The notes below the pieces were generated by a model. That model saw nothing but the letters and a program-made list of their open reading frames with translations, was not told the origin of the DNA and did no database searches. Positions 34,744 through 43,049 of a DNA stretch of 64,000 nucleotides are shown in pieces; within the stretch, counting starts at the first letter, position 1, and the number at the start of each line of letters is the position of its first letter. Source of the stretch: JBGLNJ01 sp041300525. Lineage in GTDB: Bacteria; Chloroflexota; Anaerolineae; Fen-1058. The position numbers were made by a program, and so were the translations under genes. The DNA is taken from contig JBGLNJ010000001.1 of NCBI GenBank assembly GCA_041300525.1, forward strand, positions 4,092,001 to 4,156,000, in the 5' to 3' direction.

Positions 34744-36731
34744 TGTCATCACGCAACACGCAACACGCAACACGCAACACGCAATACGTGATTTTGCTTC
34801 TTGCTATCCTGCTCCTCGCTGCCGGGCTGCGCTTCTATCGCCTCGACTGGGTGGAATACAAACTGGACGAGGCCAACATCTCGCGCCTGGCGTTGGACAT
34901 GGTTCGCACGGGCCGCGTGCCGATCTGGGGATTGGGATCGTCGGTGGGCATCTATAACGGCGCGCTTTCGGAATGGCTGCTGGCGATTCCTTGTGCGGCG
35001 TCCTCTAGTCCGCTGGTAGCTACCGGCTTTGTGGCTGCGCTCAATGTGTTGGCTGTGGCGATGACGTTTGCGTTCACGCGCAAGGTGGCCGGGCCGGCGG
35101 CCGGGCTGATCGCGGCGCTGCTGTTTGCCGTCGCGCCGTGGGCGGTACTCAATAGCCGCAAGTTGTGGGCGCAGGACATGCTGCCTCCGTTCGTCATCGC
35201 CTATCTGTGGACGGCCTACCTGGCGCTCGTCGAGAAAAAACGGTGGTGGCTGGTGGGCCACGTGCTGGCATTGGCGGCCTGCATCCAGTTGCACTATAGC
35301 GCGTTGACGCTGGTGTTCCTCAGTGTCTTTTTAATAGTGCTGTTTTGGTGGCGCAGATGGTCGTGGAAGGTGTTGCTGGTTGTGTCGGTCGTCGGCGTGC
35401 TCGGCTTTGCCCCGTTCCTATACCTCGACGCTACAACCATCACGCCAGACGCAATTACGGGACAAGTGCATGCCTTCCCCAATGTCACGCGCATCATACA
35501 GACGGTGCTGAATCGCAAAGCCGTGGTTGACGCGACTGCGTTTCAGATGGCGTGGATCATGGTGACGGGCAACGATCTGCACAGCCTGGCCGGGGCGAGC
35601 GAGTTCCGCAGTTATCTCAGCGGTCTATGGCCGGTTGCGCCGTTGTTCGCTGCGTTGGGTGTGCTGATTCTTGTGGCGTTGGGATGGGCGCTCTGGCGAG
35701 CGGCGCGTGCGTGGAATGACGCACGGGCCAAGGCCGGTTTTGTCGTGGCAATGGGGATGGTTTTTCCGATTGTGTTGTTTGTCTGGCATAGCACGCCGGT
35801 CTTTCCGCACTATTTCATTTTGCTGTATCCCTGGCCGTATGTGTTGGTGGCTATGTTTATCGCCTGGCTGGCTCAGCAGCGTCCGCGCTGGCGTGTGGCA
35901 GGGTGGGGCGGTGCGCTGATCGCCGTCATCGCCGTGGCGCAAATCTATGGCTACCTCTCGATCATGCAGTTCGTGGCCGGGCGAAACACACCGGGCGGCT
36001 ATGGCACACCCGTCGGGCTGACGCTGCAAGCGGTTCGATCCGCTGAGCAGATGGCGCGTGAGATGAAAGGCAATATCTTGGTGCTGGCCGACGGCGACAA
36101 TGTGGATGCCGACGAGGTCGCTTCGATCTGGGACGTGCTGGTTGATCCGGCGTTCGCGCCGCGTGTCGTGGATCGGCGACAGGCGATGGTTTACCCGACT
36201 GCGCCAGCCGCCGTCGTCTATGCGCCGGGCGCATCCGCTGAAAAAAGTGTCACGCACATTCCGCTGCGTCGCGGGGAAGGTGAGTATGGCCTTGTTCGAT
36301 GGATGGGCGGCGACGCGCCGGCGGCAAAAGCGCGTAGCATGTTACCCACTGGCGCTGACCGATGGTCCAATGGCGTGCAATTGCTGGCTGCGCAGCTTTC
36401 GGGCGATGTGCGTGCGGGTGGCAAGTTTCGTTGGCAGTTGACCTGGCGCGTGAATTCGCCTCCGCCGCCGGGCGTGGATTATCACTGGACGAATCAACTC
36501 TATGACGCGTCCGGCAAGCGTGTGGGTCAGATGGACGGCGTAGGCTTTCCAGCGCGCAGTTGGCGTGCGGGCGATACGGTGGTCACCCGGTTTGATGTGT
36601 CCATCGTGCCTGAAGCTGCGCCTGGCGTGTATACGATGCGCGTGGGGATGTACACCTATCCCGACATCAATACCGTGCCGGTGGTGGATGGGCCGGGATA
36701 CGTCGAGGTGGGGCCGGTGGAGATCAAGTGA
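34740..36731 (+). CDS. ArnT/GT39-like membrane glycosyltransferase
   Basis: A 663-residue polytopic protein. The first helix (VILLLAILLLAAGLRFYRLD) is followed by the acidic periplasmic motif EYKLDEANISRLALDMV, as in GT39/PMT-fold enzymes that move sugars from polyprenyl phosphate. About 11 hydrophobic helices run to residue 420, then a soluble beta-rich C-terminal domain (WRVNSPPPPGVDYHWTNQL). The start overlaps the upstream stop (ATGA at 34740). The first 16 residues (SSRNTQHATRNTQ) are encoded by a tandem ACACGCA-type repeat, so the native start may lie further in. The next gene, also a membrane glycosyltransferase, suggests surface-glycan assembly. Confidence 0.75.
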   Translation: MMSSRNTQHATRNTQYVILLLAILLLAAGLRFYRLDWVEYKLDEANISRLALDMVRTGRVPIWGLGSSVGIYNGALSEWLLAIPCAASSSPLVATGFVAALNVLAVAMTFAFTRKVAGPAAGLIAALLFAVAPWAVLNSRKLWAQDMLPPFVIAYLWTAYLALVEKKRWWLVGHVLALAACIQLHYSALTLVFLSVFLIVLFWWRRWSWKVLLVVSVVGVLGFAPFLYLDATTITPDAITGQVHAFPNVTRIIQTVLNRKAVVDATAFQMAWIMVTGNDLHSLAGASEFRSYLSGLWPVAPLFAALGVLILVALGWALWRAARAWNDARAKAGFVVAMGMVFPIVLFVWHSTPVFPHYFILLYPWPYVLVAMFIAWLAQQRPRWRVAGWGGALIAVIAVAQIYGYLSIMQFVAGRNTPGGYGTPVGLTLQAVRSAEQMAREMKGNILVLADGDNVDADEVASIWDVLVDPAFAPRVVDRRQAMVYPTAPAAVVYAPGASAEKSVTHIPLRRGEGEYGLVRWMGGDAPAAKARSMLPTGADRWSNGVQLLAAQLSGDVRAGGKFRWQLTWRVNSPPPPGVDYHWTNQLYDASGKRVGQMDGVGFPARSWRAGDTVVTRFDVSIVPEAAPGVYTMRVGMYTYPDINTVPVVDGPGYVEVGPVEIK

Positions 36732-36787
36732 GCAGTTTGACCAGTTCCTACATTCTTTGCCTTTGCGTCGAATCTTGACTTGTCTAT

Positions 36788-37690
36788 ATGGACTTGCCAA
36801 CCTTGAGGACTTTCGTCGGTAAGAACTTGTCTGGTCGCAAGCTTGACCTTCTCGCCATCTTTCTTCTCGCGCTGACCTGCGCCGGATTCTACTGGCGCAT
36901 CCTCTTTGGCGGCGCGTGGATGCCCTCCGGCGGCGGCGACCTGGTCTCGTTCCTGTGGCCCACGTACACCTTCGCGGCGCGCAGCCTGAGGTCGGGCATC
37001 CTCCCGTTGTGGAATCCTTATCTCTATAGTGGCATGCCGTTCGCCGCCGATAACCAGTCGGGCCTGTTCTACCCGGTCAACCTGCTCGTCTTTCTGCTCG
37101 TCCCCAACCTCACCTATTTCGTGATGGAGTTGATGTCGGTCGCGCACGTCTGGTGGGCGGGCGTGGGGATGTACATCCTGCTGCGGACGATGAACGCGCG
37201 GCGTGTGCCGGCGTTTACGGGCGCGCTGGCGTGGATGTTCTCCGATGTGTTCGTCATCCACTTTGGCAACTATAACCTCATCGCCATTGCGGCGTGGCTG
37301 CCATTGATCTTTGCTGCGTTTCGCCTCTCCCTCTCCCGAGAAGCGGGGGAGGGTCGGGGAGGGGGCCTCCGCTGCGCTCTTGCCGCAGGCGCTCTATGGG
37401 GCATGGCCTCTCTGGCCGGACACGCCCAGATGGATGTGGGCGCAACGCTCGACGTGGCCTTGCGGCTCTTGACCCAGGCGCTTCTCGTCGCCGTGGGGTT
37501 GGCGCTCTCATTGGCCGTGATCACGTTTTCGCTGTGGCTATTCACGCGGCTCACTGGCGAGTTGGACGAATGGGCCGAAATCGGCAAGGGCAATGTCGGC
37601 GTGGCGGCGCTGTTGGCCGGCGTCATCCTCGGCACGGCGCTCCTCTCCGGCGTCGCGCTCGATAGCGCCCTTGTGTTACTGTTCCCCTGA
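36788..37690 (+). CDS. YfhO-like membrane protein N-terminus joined to a DUF350-like membrane domain
   Basis: Residues 1-215 are the first part of a YfhO-type glycosyltransferase: helix, PSGGGDLVSFLWPTYTFAAR, GILPLWNPYLYSGMPFAADN and further helices to LAGHAQM. Homologues have 700-900 residues. From about residue 216 (37433) the sequence is a different membrane protein with two helices and the DUF350 pattern (LTGELDEWAEIGKGNVGVAA, then LLAGVILGTALLSG). The join is in frame. Residues about 180-193 (SREAGEGRGGG) are encoded by a C/G-rich palindrome at 37325-37364 that looks like an in-frame insertion. Neither half is complete in its usual context. Confidence 0.65.
   Translation: MDLPTLRTFVGKNLSGRKLDLLAIFLLALTCAGFYWRILFGGAWMPSGGGDLVSFLWPTYTFAARSLRSGILPLWNPYLYSGMPFAADNQSGLFYPVNLLVFLLVPNLTYFVMELMSVAHVWWAGVGMYILLRTMNARRVPAFTGALAWMFSDVFVIHFGNYNLIAIAAWLPLIFAAFRLSLSREAGEGRGGGLRCALAAGALWGMASLAGHAQMDVGATLDVALRLLTQALLVAVGLALSLAVITFSLWLFTRLTGELDEWAEIGKGNVGVAALLAGVILGTALLSGVALDSALVLLFP
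37325..37364. repeat. C/G-rich palindromic element inside the YfhO-like gene
   Basis: CTCTCCC...GGGGGAG arms with extra C-run/G-run pairing lie inside the coding frame and add about 13 residues (Ser, Arg, Glu, Gly-rich) to a cytoplasmic loop. A related element at 53997-54043 lies in the topA linker. Confidence 0.5.
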
Positions 37691-37698
37691 TTTTTCCA

Positions 37699-37729
37699 AG
37701 ACCCGAAAGGTCATAGACCTTTCGGGTCT
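37699..37729 (+). terminator. Palindromic terminator after the YfhO/DUF350 frame
   Basis: AGACCCGAAAGGTC pairs perfectly with GACCTTTCGGGTCT around a 3-base loop (31 bp). It shares the AGACC...GGTCT ends of the 33-bp palindromes at 30418, 38858 and 53360, but has no strong T-run. Confidence 0.65.
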
Positions 37730-37736
37730 ATCACCC

Positions 37737-38894
37737 ATGAACCTCATTCGGATCGCTACGACAGAGCGCCGCCAGGTTCAACAGTTCCTCGACCTTCCCT
37801 TTCGCATTTACCGGGACTGTCCTCAATGGTCGCCGCCGCTGGAAGCTGACGCGCGGCACATGCTCGACCGTCGCCGTCATCCGTTCTACCAATATTCTGA
37901 CGCAGCCTTTTTCCTCGTCACGCAAGACAACGGACTACCCATTGGCCGCATCGCCGTGCTGGATCACCACAACTATAACGCCTTCAATCACGAGCGGACG
38001 GCTTTCTTTTACCTCTTTGAGTGCGAGGACAATCCGGAAGCCGCCCAGACATTATTCAATGCCACATTCGACTGGGCCAGGTCACGCGGGCTGAACAAGA
38101 TCGTTGGCCCCAAAGGTTTTACGGCGCTCGACGGGATGGGGCTGCTGGTCAAAGGTTTTGAGCACCGCCCCGCGCTCGGCGTTCCTTACAACCTGCCCTA
38201 CTACCCGGCGCTGATCGAAGCGGCTGGGTTCGAGCGCGAGACTGACGTGGTCTCTGGGTACCTCAACCCGCGCGTGGGCTTTCCCGAAAAGATGCGGCAG
38301 GTGGCCGACCTCGTTCAAAAGCGGCGCGGCCTGCGCGTGGCGCACTTCAAGACGCGGCGCGATCTGCGCGCGCTGGTCCCCAAGCTGCAATCGCTGTACA
38401 ACAACTCGCTCCAAGGCACCAGCGGCAACGCTCCGCTCACCGATGACGAAGCGCGCACGATGGCCGATCAAATCCTGTGGTTCGCCGATCCGCGCCTGAT
38501 CAAGATCGTGATGAAAGGCGATGAACCCGTCGGGTTCTTGTTCGCCTATCCCGACATCTCGGCCGCGATCCAGCGCAACCGGGGACGCCTCTTCCCGTTC
38601 GGATGGCTGGACATGCTGATCGAACTGCGGCGGACGAAATGGATCAACGTCAACGGGGCCGGCATGATCGAAGGGTATCGTGGGCTGGGCGGGACGGCGC
38701 TGCTGTTCAGCGAAATGTACCGGAGCGTCGTCGAGGGCAAGTTCGAGCACGCCGACCTGGTGCAGATCGGCGTGGACAATGACAACATGCAGCGCGAGCT
38801 GCGCGACCTGGGGATTGACTTTTACAAGACGCACCGGCTGTACCGGCGCGCGCTAAAAGACCTGCGAGGTTTTGAAAACCTCGCAGGTCTGTAG
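37737..38894 (+). CDS. GNAT-like acyltransferase, paralogue of the protein at 39918
   Basis: A 385-residue protein. The N-terminal half has FLDLPFRIYRDCPQWSPPL and FFYLFECEDNPEAAQTLF, then the strongly conserved KIVGPKGFTALDGMGLLVKG block. The C-terminal half has a GNAT-like DEPVGFLFAYPDISAAI and GYRGLGGTALLFSEMYRS segment. It matches the product at 39918 along its length. The function of this two-domain acetyltransferase-like family is not established. The start at 37737 is chosen because it aligns with the paralogue. The final residues (DLRGFENLAGL) come from a 33-bp palindrome and are absent from the paralogue. Confidence 0.75.
   Translation: MNLIRIATTERRQVQQFLDLPFRIYRDCPQWSPPLEADARHMLDRRRHPFYQYSDAAFFLVTQDNGLPIGRIAVLDHHNYNAFNHERTAFFYLFECEDNPEAAQTLFNATFDWARSRGLNKIVGPKGFTALDGMGLLVKGFEHRPALGVPYNLPYYPALIEAAGFERETDVVSGYLNPRVGFPEKMRQVADLVQKRRGLRVAHFKTRRDLRALVPKLQSLYNNSLQGTSGNAPLTDDEARTMADQILWFADPRLIKIVMKGDEPVGFLFAYPDISAAIQRNRGRLFPFGWLDMLIELRRTKWINVNGAGMIEGYRGLGGTALLFSEMYRSVVEGKFEHADLVQIGVDNDNMQRELRDLGIDFYKTHRLYRRALKDLRGFENLAGL
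38858..38890. repeat. 33-bp AGACCT-family palindrome forming a gene's last codons
   Basis: A perfect palindrome (AGACCTGCGAGGTTTT, one central G, then its complement) is translated in frame as DLRGFENLAG just before the stop of the GNAT-like gene. It is 33 bp long, the same as the copies at 30418 and 53360. It may also act as a terminator for this gene and the converging degV. Confidence 0.85.
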
Positions 38895-38897
38895 GCC

Positions 38898-39755
38898 TCA
38901 CGCAAAGAATCCCACCGCCAAAATGCCCGGCCCGCCGTGCGTGGTGATGGACGCGCCCACGTTATAGACCGGGACGTGCTCAAACCCCAACTTGGCTTCA
39001 AACTCGCGCGCCAGCCGCTGCGCCGCTTCGGCCTCGTCGGCGTTCATCACCGAAAGACGCGCCCCCGGCGAGCGAGGGCATTGCTCGATCACCATCTCCT
39101 TCAACCGTTCGAGAGCGTGGTGATACGTCCGAATCTTTTCCAGCGGCTCGACGCGGCCGTTTGAAAGTTGAAGGATTGGCTTGATCTGCAACACGCTGCC
39201 CACCAGCGCCGCCGCCCCGCCGATGCGCCCGCCCTTGTGCAAGTATTCCAGTGTGGCAACCAGGAAATAGATTCGCCCGCGTGGGATCATGTCCTGCAAG
39301 CGGCGCATGATCTCGTCGGCGTTCACGCCACTTTCGGCCCACTCGACCGCCGCCATCACCATCGAGGCCAGGTTGCTGCCAACGGTGCGCGTATCCAAGA
39401 CACGGATGTCGGCGTCCGGGAAGGATTCCTCTTTGGCCGTCAACGCCGAGCGGACCGTGCCGCTCACGTCGGTGGACGGATGAATCGAGAGGATGGTGTC
39501 CGCCTCGGCCAACTGCCGGCGGTAAGCCTCGACCAGCAAGCCCGGCGGGGGCGCGGCCGTTTTGGGCAATCCCGCGAACGACCTGAGACGGCGGATAAAG
39601 TCGGCATAGCTCAACTCGTATTCCTCCTGGAAGCTCTCTTCGCCAAAAAGAATGATCTGCGGCACGTTTTCGACGTGGTGCGCTTCGAGATACTCCCGTG
39701 GAAGGACTGCCGTGGTGTCCGTGACGATTCGAATGCGAGAGGATGTTCCAGTCAT
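38898..39755 (-). CDS. degV: DegV family fatty-acid-binding protein
   Basis: A 285-residue DegV (FakB-type) protein that presents bound fatty acids to the kinase FakA. Landmarks are RIRIVTDTTAVLPREYLE at the start, SIHPSTDVSGTVRSA (carboxylate-binding Ser/Thr loop), DTRTVGSNLASMVMAA, LVATLEYLHKGGRIG and ASITTHGGPGILAVGFF at the end. The start at 39755 is set by GGAGGG four bases upstream; two earlier in-frame ATGs lack a site. It converges with the GNAT-like gene and is flanked by that gene's paralogue. No FakA partner is visible. Confidence 0.88.
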   Translation of the reverse strand: MTGTSSRIRIVTDTTAVLPREYLEAHHVENVPQIILFGEESFQEEYELSYADFIRRLRSFAGLPKTAAPPPGLLVEAYRRQLAEADTILSIHPSTDVSGTVRSALTAKEESFPDADIRVLDTRTVGSNLASMVMAAVEWAESGVNADEIMRRLQDMIPRGRIYFLVATLEYLHKGGRIGGAAALVGSVLQIKPILQLSNGRVEPLEKIRTYHHALERLKEMVIEQCPRSPGARLSVMNADEAEAAQRLAREFEAKLGFEHVPVYNVGASITTHGGPGILAVGFFA

Positions 39756-39917
39756 ACTGCCCTCCATATCTGCAAGATAGAGATGACCAAGCATAACCCA
39801 TCATACCCGATAAAGTGAATTTGACAAAGTGGGCCGGGTGTGTCACACTATGCAAAGCGGCCAGGCGCGAAGCGTGCCGCCACCCATTTTATCAACGAGG
39901 CCAGGACGGAGGAACTC

Positions 39918-41045
39918 ATGCTCACCATCGAGAAAATTGACACGATGTCCAAATCGCAAGTGCGCCGCTTTGTGCGCCTGCCTTACCGGCTCTATGCCAA
40001 TCATCCGCAGTGGGTTCCCCCCTTGCTCATAGATGCCGAACTGCAATTGAACCGGAACAAGCATCCATTCTACGAGTTCGCCAGCGCCGACTTTTTCATC
40101 GCTGTGCGAGATGGGCGCGACATGGGCCGCATCGCCGCCATCGAGAACCCACACTTTAACGAGTATCACAAGACACGCCAGGCGCAGTTCTACCTGTTTG
40201 AATGTAAAGATGACGTGGAAGCGGCAACGGCGCTTTTCGAGCGAGTCTTTGAATGGGCGCGGGCGCGCGGGCTGGACGCGGTCGTAGGCCCCAAGGGCTT
40301 TGGCCCACTCGACGGCTATGGCCTGCTGGTAAAAGGCTTTGAGCACCGGCAGATGATGACGATGATGAATTACAACTATGACTACTACCCGCGCCTGGTC
40401 GAGGCGCAAGGGTTCCACAAAGAGGTAGATTTCGTTTCGTGTTACCTCAGCGCGGAGGTTTTCCGTCTTCCGGAGCGGGTACATCGCATTGCCGAGCGGG
40501 TGCAAGAACGCGGCGCTTTGCGCGTACTGCGCTTCCGCAACAAGCCCGAGCTGCTCAAGTGGGCCGTCCGCCTGGGGCAGGCCTACAACCAGGCGTTCGT
40601 CAACAACTGGGAATACTACCCGCTCACCGAGCGCGAGGTGGCCTTTGTTGTGGACAACATCATCCAGGTGGTTGACCCGCGTTTGATCAAGCTCATCGCG
40701 CATCAAGATGACGTGGTTGGCTTTTTGTTGGCCTTCCCGGATGTCTCGGCCGCTTTCCAGCGCGCGAAGGGACATCTGCTCCCGTTCGGGCTGCCCGACC
40801 TGTTGCTAGAGATGCGCCGCACGAAATGGATCGCGTTGAATGGCGTCGGGATCCTGCCCGAGTTTCAGGGACGCGGCGGCAACGCTTTGATGTACTCGGA
40901 AATGGAAAAGACCATGAGCGAGTTCAGTTTCGAGCACGCCGACCTCACCCAGGTGGCGGAAACGGCGGTGCAAATGCGGCACGATCTGGAAAATCTCGGC
41001 GGCAAGCCGTACAAGAACCACCGGGTCTACATCCGCCCTCTGTAG
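39918..41045 (+). CDS. GNAT-like acyltransferase, paralogue of the protein at 37737
   Basis: A 375-residue protein with the same layout as the one at 37737: SQVRRFVRLPYRLYANHPQW at the N-terminus, FYLFECKDDVEAATALFER, the near-identical block VGPKGFGPLDGYGLLVKGFE, then GNAT-like DDVVGFLLAFPDVSAAF and FQGRGGNALMYSEMEKTM. The start is the ATG with GGAGG upstream at 39918, not the earlier ATG at 39840. The two paralogues flank degV, which suggests a possible link to acyl or lipid metabolism, but that is inference. The protein is intact. Confidence 0.75.
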   Translation: MLTIEKIDTMSKSQVRRFVRLPYRLYANHPQWVPPLLIDAELQLNRNKHPFYEFASADFFIAVRDGRDMGRIAAIENPHFNEYHKTRQAQFYLFECKDDVEAATALFERVFEWARARGLDAVVGPKGFGPLDGYGLLVKGFEHRQMMTMMNYNYDYYPRLVEAQGFHKEVDFVSCYLSAEVFRLPERVHRIAERVQERGALRVLRFRNKPELLKWAVRLGQAYNQAFVNNWEYYPLTEREVAFVVDNIIQVVDPRLIKLIAHQDDVVGFLLAFPDVSAAFQRAKGHLLPFGLPDLLLEMRRTKWIALNGVGILPEFQGRGGNALMYSEMEKTMSEFSFEHADLTQVAETAVQMRHDLENLGGKPYKNHRVYIRPL

Positions 41046-41158
41046 CGGGAACCATTACGCGCCGATGGACCGAACCACCGGCGCGATTCATTTCTACCGG
41101 GAGTGGGCAGACCTGCCGCCCGAAACGACTACCGGACTAGAACCACAAGACCGGGCGA

Positions 41159-42598
41159 CTATTCTTCCTCCGTCACTTGTTCATCGTCGGCGCTGGCGGT
41201 CAACAACTCTTTCGCCTCGTCGGCGCGCGCCTCCAATTCACCAGCTACAAGGCGATTTCCCGGGTCCGCGGACTCATAACGACGGCGTGCCAGTTCAATC
41301 TCGTAATCTGCTTGCTGCATTTGCAGGTCCCACTGGCGGCAAGCCTCTTGTCGATTCGCATCCAGCTCCTTCAAAGCTTGCAGAGCAATATCAATCTTAG
41401 CAGGCGAGACGACATTCAAAAAAAGGTTCGTGACGGCTTCATCTACAACGCGTGCGCTCATGCACTGGCACGTAGCCCCGCCGTTGCGCTGATAGTTGTA
41501 AAAGCACCCATATCCGGGTGATCGCTGCTCCTTCGTAGAGTAATGCAACACGCTCATCCGCGCTCCACACCGGCCGCAGTAAACGATTCCCTGCAGCAGC
41601 GCCGCACCTTTGCGCGGCGCGCCGCGGCTTTCAGCACGATACCAGTTGGAGCGAAGCACACGCTGATTTTTCACGAATTCATCCCAGGCAATATAAGCCG
41701 GACAGGCGCCCTGCAGGCACACCGGCCAATCTTCGATCGAACGCTGCCGAACTTTAGCCTTGCCGTTTTTTGGCGAACGATCAAAGGAATCATACTCCTT
41801 CTCTCCGTACACATAAGCCCCGGCGTAGGTCGGATTGTGAAGGATCCGCATCACATCTGCAAAATCCGGCTCCTTCCAGATCACCTTACCGTGCTGGGGT
41901 CCGCCCCAGATTTTCGCAGGGATTTTTAGTTTTTCTTCTACCAAATGCAACAGAACCCTACGGGCTACTTTGTACCGGGCGAAGAGGCGGAAGATATAAT
42001 TCAGTCGGCCTTGGACTTGGCGATCCGGATCTTTGATGATCTCGCCGGTTTCGGTGCGCAGGTAACCCACCGGCAACGATCGCGCCAGCTCACCGCGCCG
42101 GGCTTTGTTCCAGCGTCCATCGTGAAGCCGGCAACGAAGCGTAAATAGCTCTGCTTCGGAGATCGTTCCCTTCACGCCGAGCAGGAGCCTATCATTGGGA
42201 TCGCGAGGATCATAAACAGCGCTCTCATCGGCCAGGAGCGTCTTGGTCACAACACAGATCTCCACCAGCCGATGCCAATCAGCCGAGGAGCGTGCCAGTC
42301 GGGAAGCTTCCAAGGCAAGGATAATTCCCACCTGTCCCGCTCCGATTTCCGCCAGTAGTTTTTTGAATCCCTGCCGGTGAGCGGAACTGGCACCCGAACA
42401 CCCCTGATCATCATCGATAGTCTGGACCGATTTCGAGGACCATCCCAACTCCTCGGCGCGCCGCGCCAATGCGTATTGGCGGTCGGAACTCTCTCGATTG
42501 TTGCGCACCTGGTGCGCACTCGACTGGCGGATGTAAACGACTGCCTGGCGCCGCAAATGATCTGGACCGATCTTAGATCGAAGCAGTTCCCCCTTCAT
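41159..42598 (-). CDS. Large serine recombinase, 3'-truncated
   Basis: A 479-residue site-specific recombinase. The resolvase catalytic domain (residues 15-155) contains VVYIRQSS with the nucleophile Ser and LALEASRLARS. A recombinase domain follows, with ILHNPTYAGAYVYGEKEY, then a zinc ribbon (GIVYCGRCGARMSVLHY, then a second Cys pair) and the start of the coiled coil (ELARRRYESADPGNRLVAGE). Homologues continue about 200 residues further, as the second recombinase at 43016 shows; here the frame ends soon after ARADEAKELLTA. The start overlaps the stop of the small upstream gene (ATGA). It has the catalytic residues but lacks the end of the DNA-binding part. Confidence 0.85.
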   Translation of the reverse strand: MKGELLRSKIGPDHLRRQAVVYIRQSSAHQVRNNRESSDRQYALARRAEELGWSSKSVQTIDDDQGCSGASSAHRQGFKKLLAEIGAGQVGIILALEASRLARSSADWHRLVEICVVTKTLLADESAVYDPRDPNDRLLLGVKGTISEAELFTLRCRLHDGRWNKARRGELARSLPVGYLRTETGEIIKDPDRQVQGRLNYIFRLFARYKVARRVLLHLVEEKLKIPAKIWGGPQHGKVIWKEPDFADVMRILHNPTYAGAYVYGEKEYDSFDRSPKNGKAKVRQRSIEDWPVCLQGACPAYIAWDEFVKNQRVLRSNWYRAESRGAPRKGAALLQGIVYCGRCGARMSVLHYSTKEQRSPGYGCFYNYQRNGGATCQCMSARVVDEAVTNLFLNVVSPAKIDIALQALKELDANRQEACRQWDLQMQQADYEIELARRRYESADPGNRLVAGELEARADEAKELLTASADDEQVTEEE

Positions 42599-42720
42599 GC
42601 GTCGCCCTCCCCTTTGCAGCCATCATATCGATTGAGGATCTTCAGGATCATCCGTGAGAAGCAGCCTCCGAAACGAACTTGCTCGTCCTTGGGAAGCTGG
42701 TACCAGAGTTCACCGAGCAT
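42595..42720 (-). CDS. Small protein of the serine-recombinase operon
   Basis: A 41-residue frame, MLGELWYQLPKDEQVRFGGC followed by FSRMILKILNRYDGCKGEGDA. Its ATG overlaps the last base of the upstream stop (TAATG) and its stop overlaps the recombinase start (ATGA), so three genes are translationally chained. The tight coupling is the main evidence that it is real. Similar small helical proteins often precede recombinases of this type, but I cannot assign a function. Confidence 0.55.
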   Translation of the reverse strand: MLGELWYQLPKDEQVRFGGCFSRMILKILNRYDGCKGEGDA

Positions 42721-43049
42721 TAAACCTTGATCCGTTTCAGAGACCTTCTTTTCGTCGTTCGCTGGCGCGGGGGCAGCAAATGCCGGCAGAACTCCGCAAG
42801 TTCCAGCAGTGTCAGTCCATTGATTTCCAAACACTCGTTCCTTGTCGAAAACAAACTGGTCGGCAAATCGGTCAGGGCTACCGGAAGGGTCAAGCGACGG
42901 CCCGTTGGCAGTTTGAGCACGACCCATGGCTTATCCTCTCGCCAGAAGACGTCATGAACCAAACCAAAACCGCCGCCAACTTCGCGGCCATGTGGAGTGA
43001 TTGTCGCACACTTGAATGTACAATGTAAAGCTTGTGTTTTATCTTTCAT
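42720..43049 (-). CDS. Conserved small protein upstream of serine recombinase (DUF5372-like)
   Basis: A 109-residue protein with a beta-rich centre: ITPHGREVGGGFGLVHDVFW, LKLPTGRRLTLPVALTDLPT, and a helical end, LTLLELAEFCRHLLPPRQR. The layout recalls DUF5372 proteins that precede transposon-type serine recombinases. It heads the three-gene coupled set. Its first codons extend into the region where the divergent second recombinase begins, so its 5' end could have been altered by the same rearrangement. Confidence 0.55.
   Translation of the reverse strand: MKDKTQALHCTFKCATITPHGREVGGGFGLVHDVFWREDKPWVVLKLPTGRRLTLPVALTDLPTSLFSTRNECLEINGLTLLELAEFCRHLLPPRQRTTKRRSLKRIKV

Noticed and set aside
34753..34790. 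Possible CRISPR-like repeats (ACACGCA units)
   Set aside because: The units are 8-bp tandem copies without spacers, translated as part of a protein N-terminus; not a CRISPR array.
41065..41158. Short frame beginning MDRTTGAIHFYREWADLPPE
   Set aside because: It could be the start of a lost gene, but it has no ribosome site, runs into antisense recombinase sequence and matches nothing recognisable.
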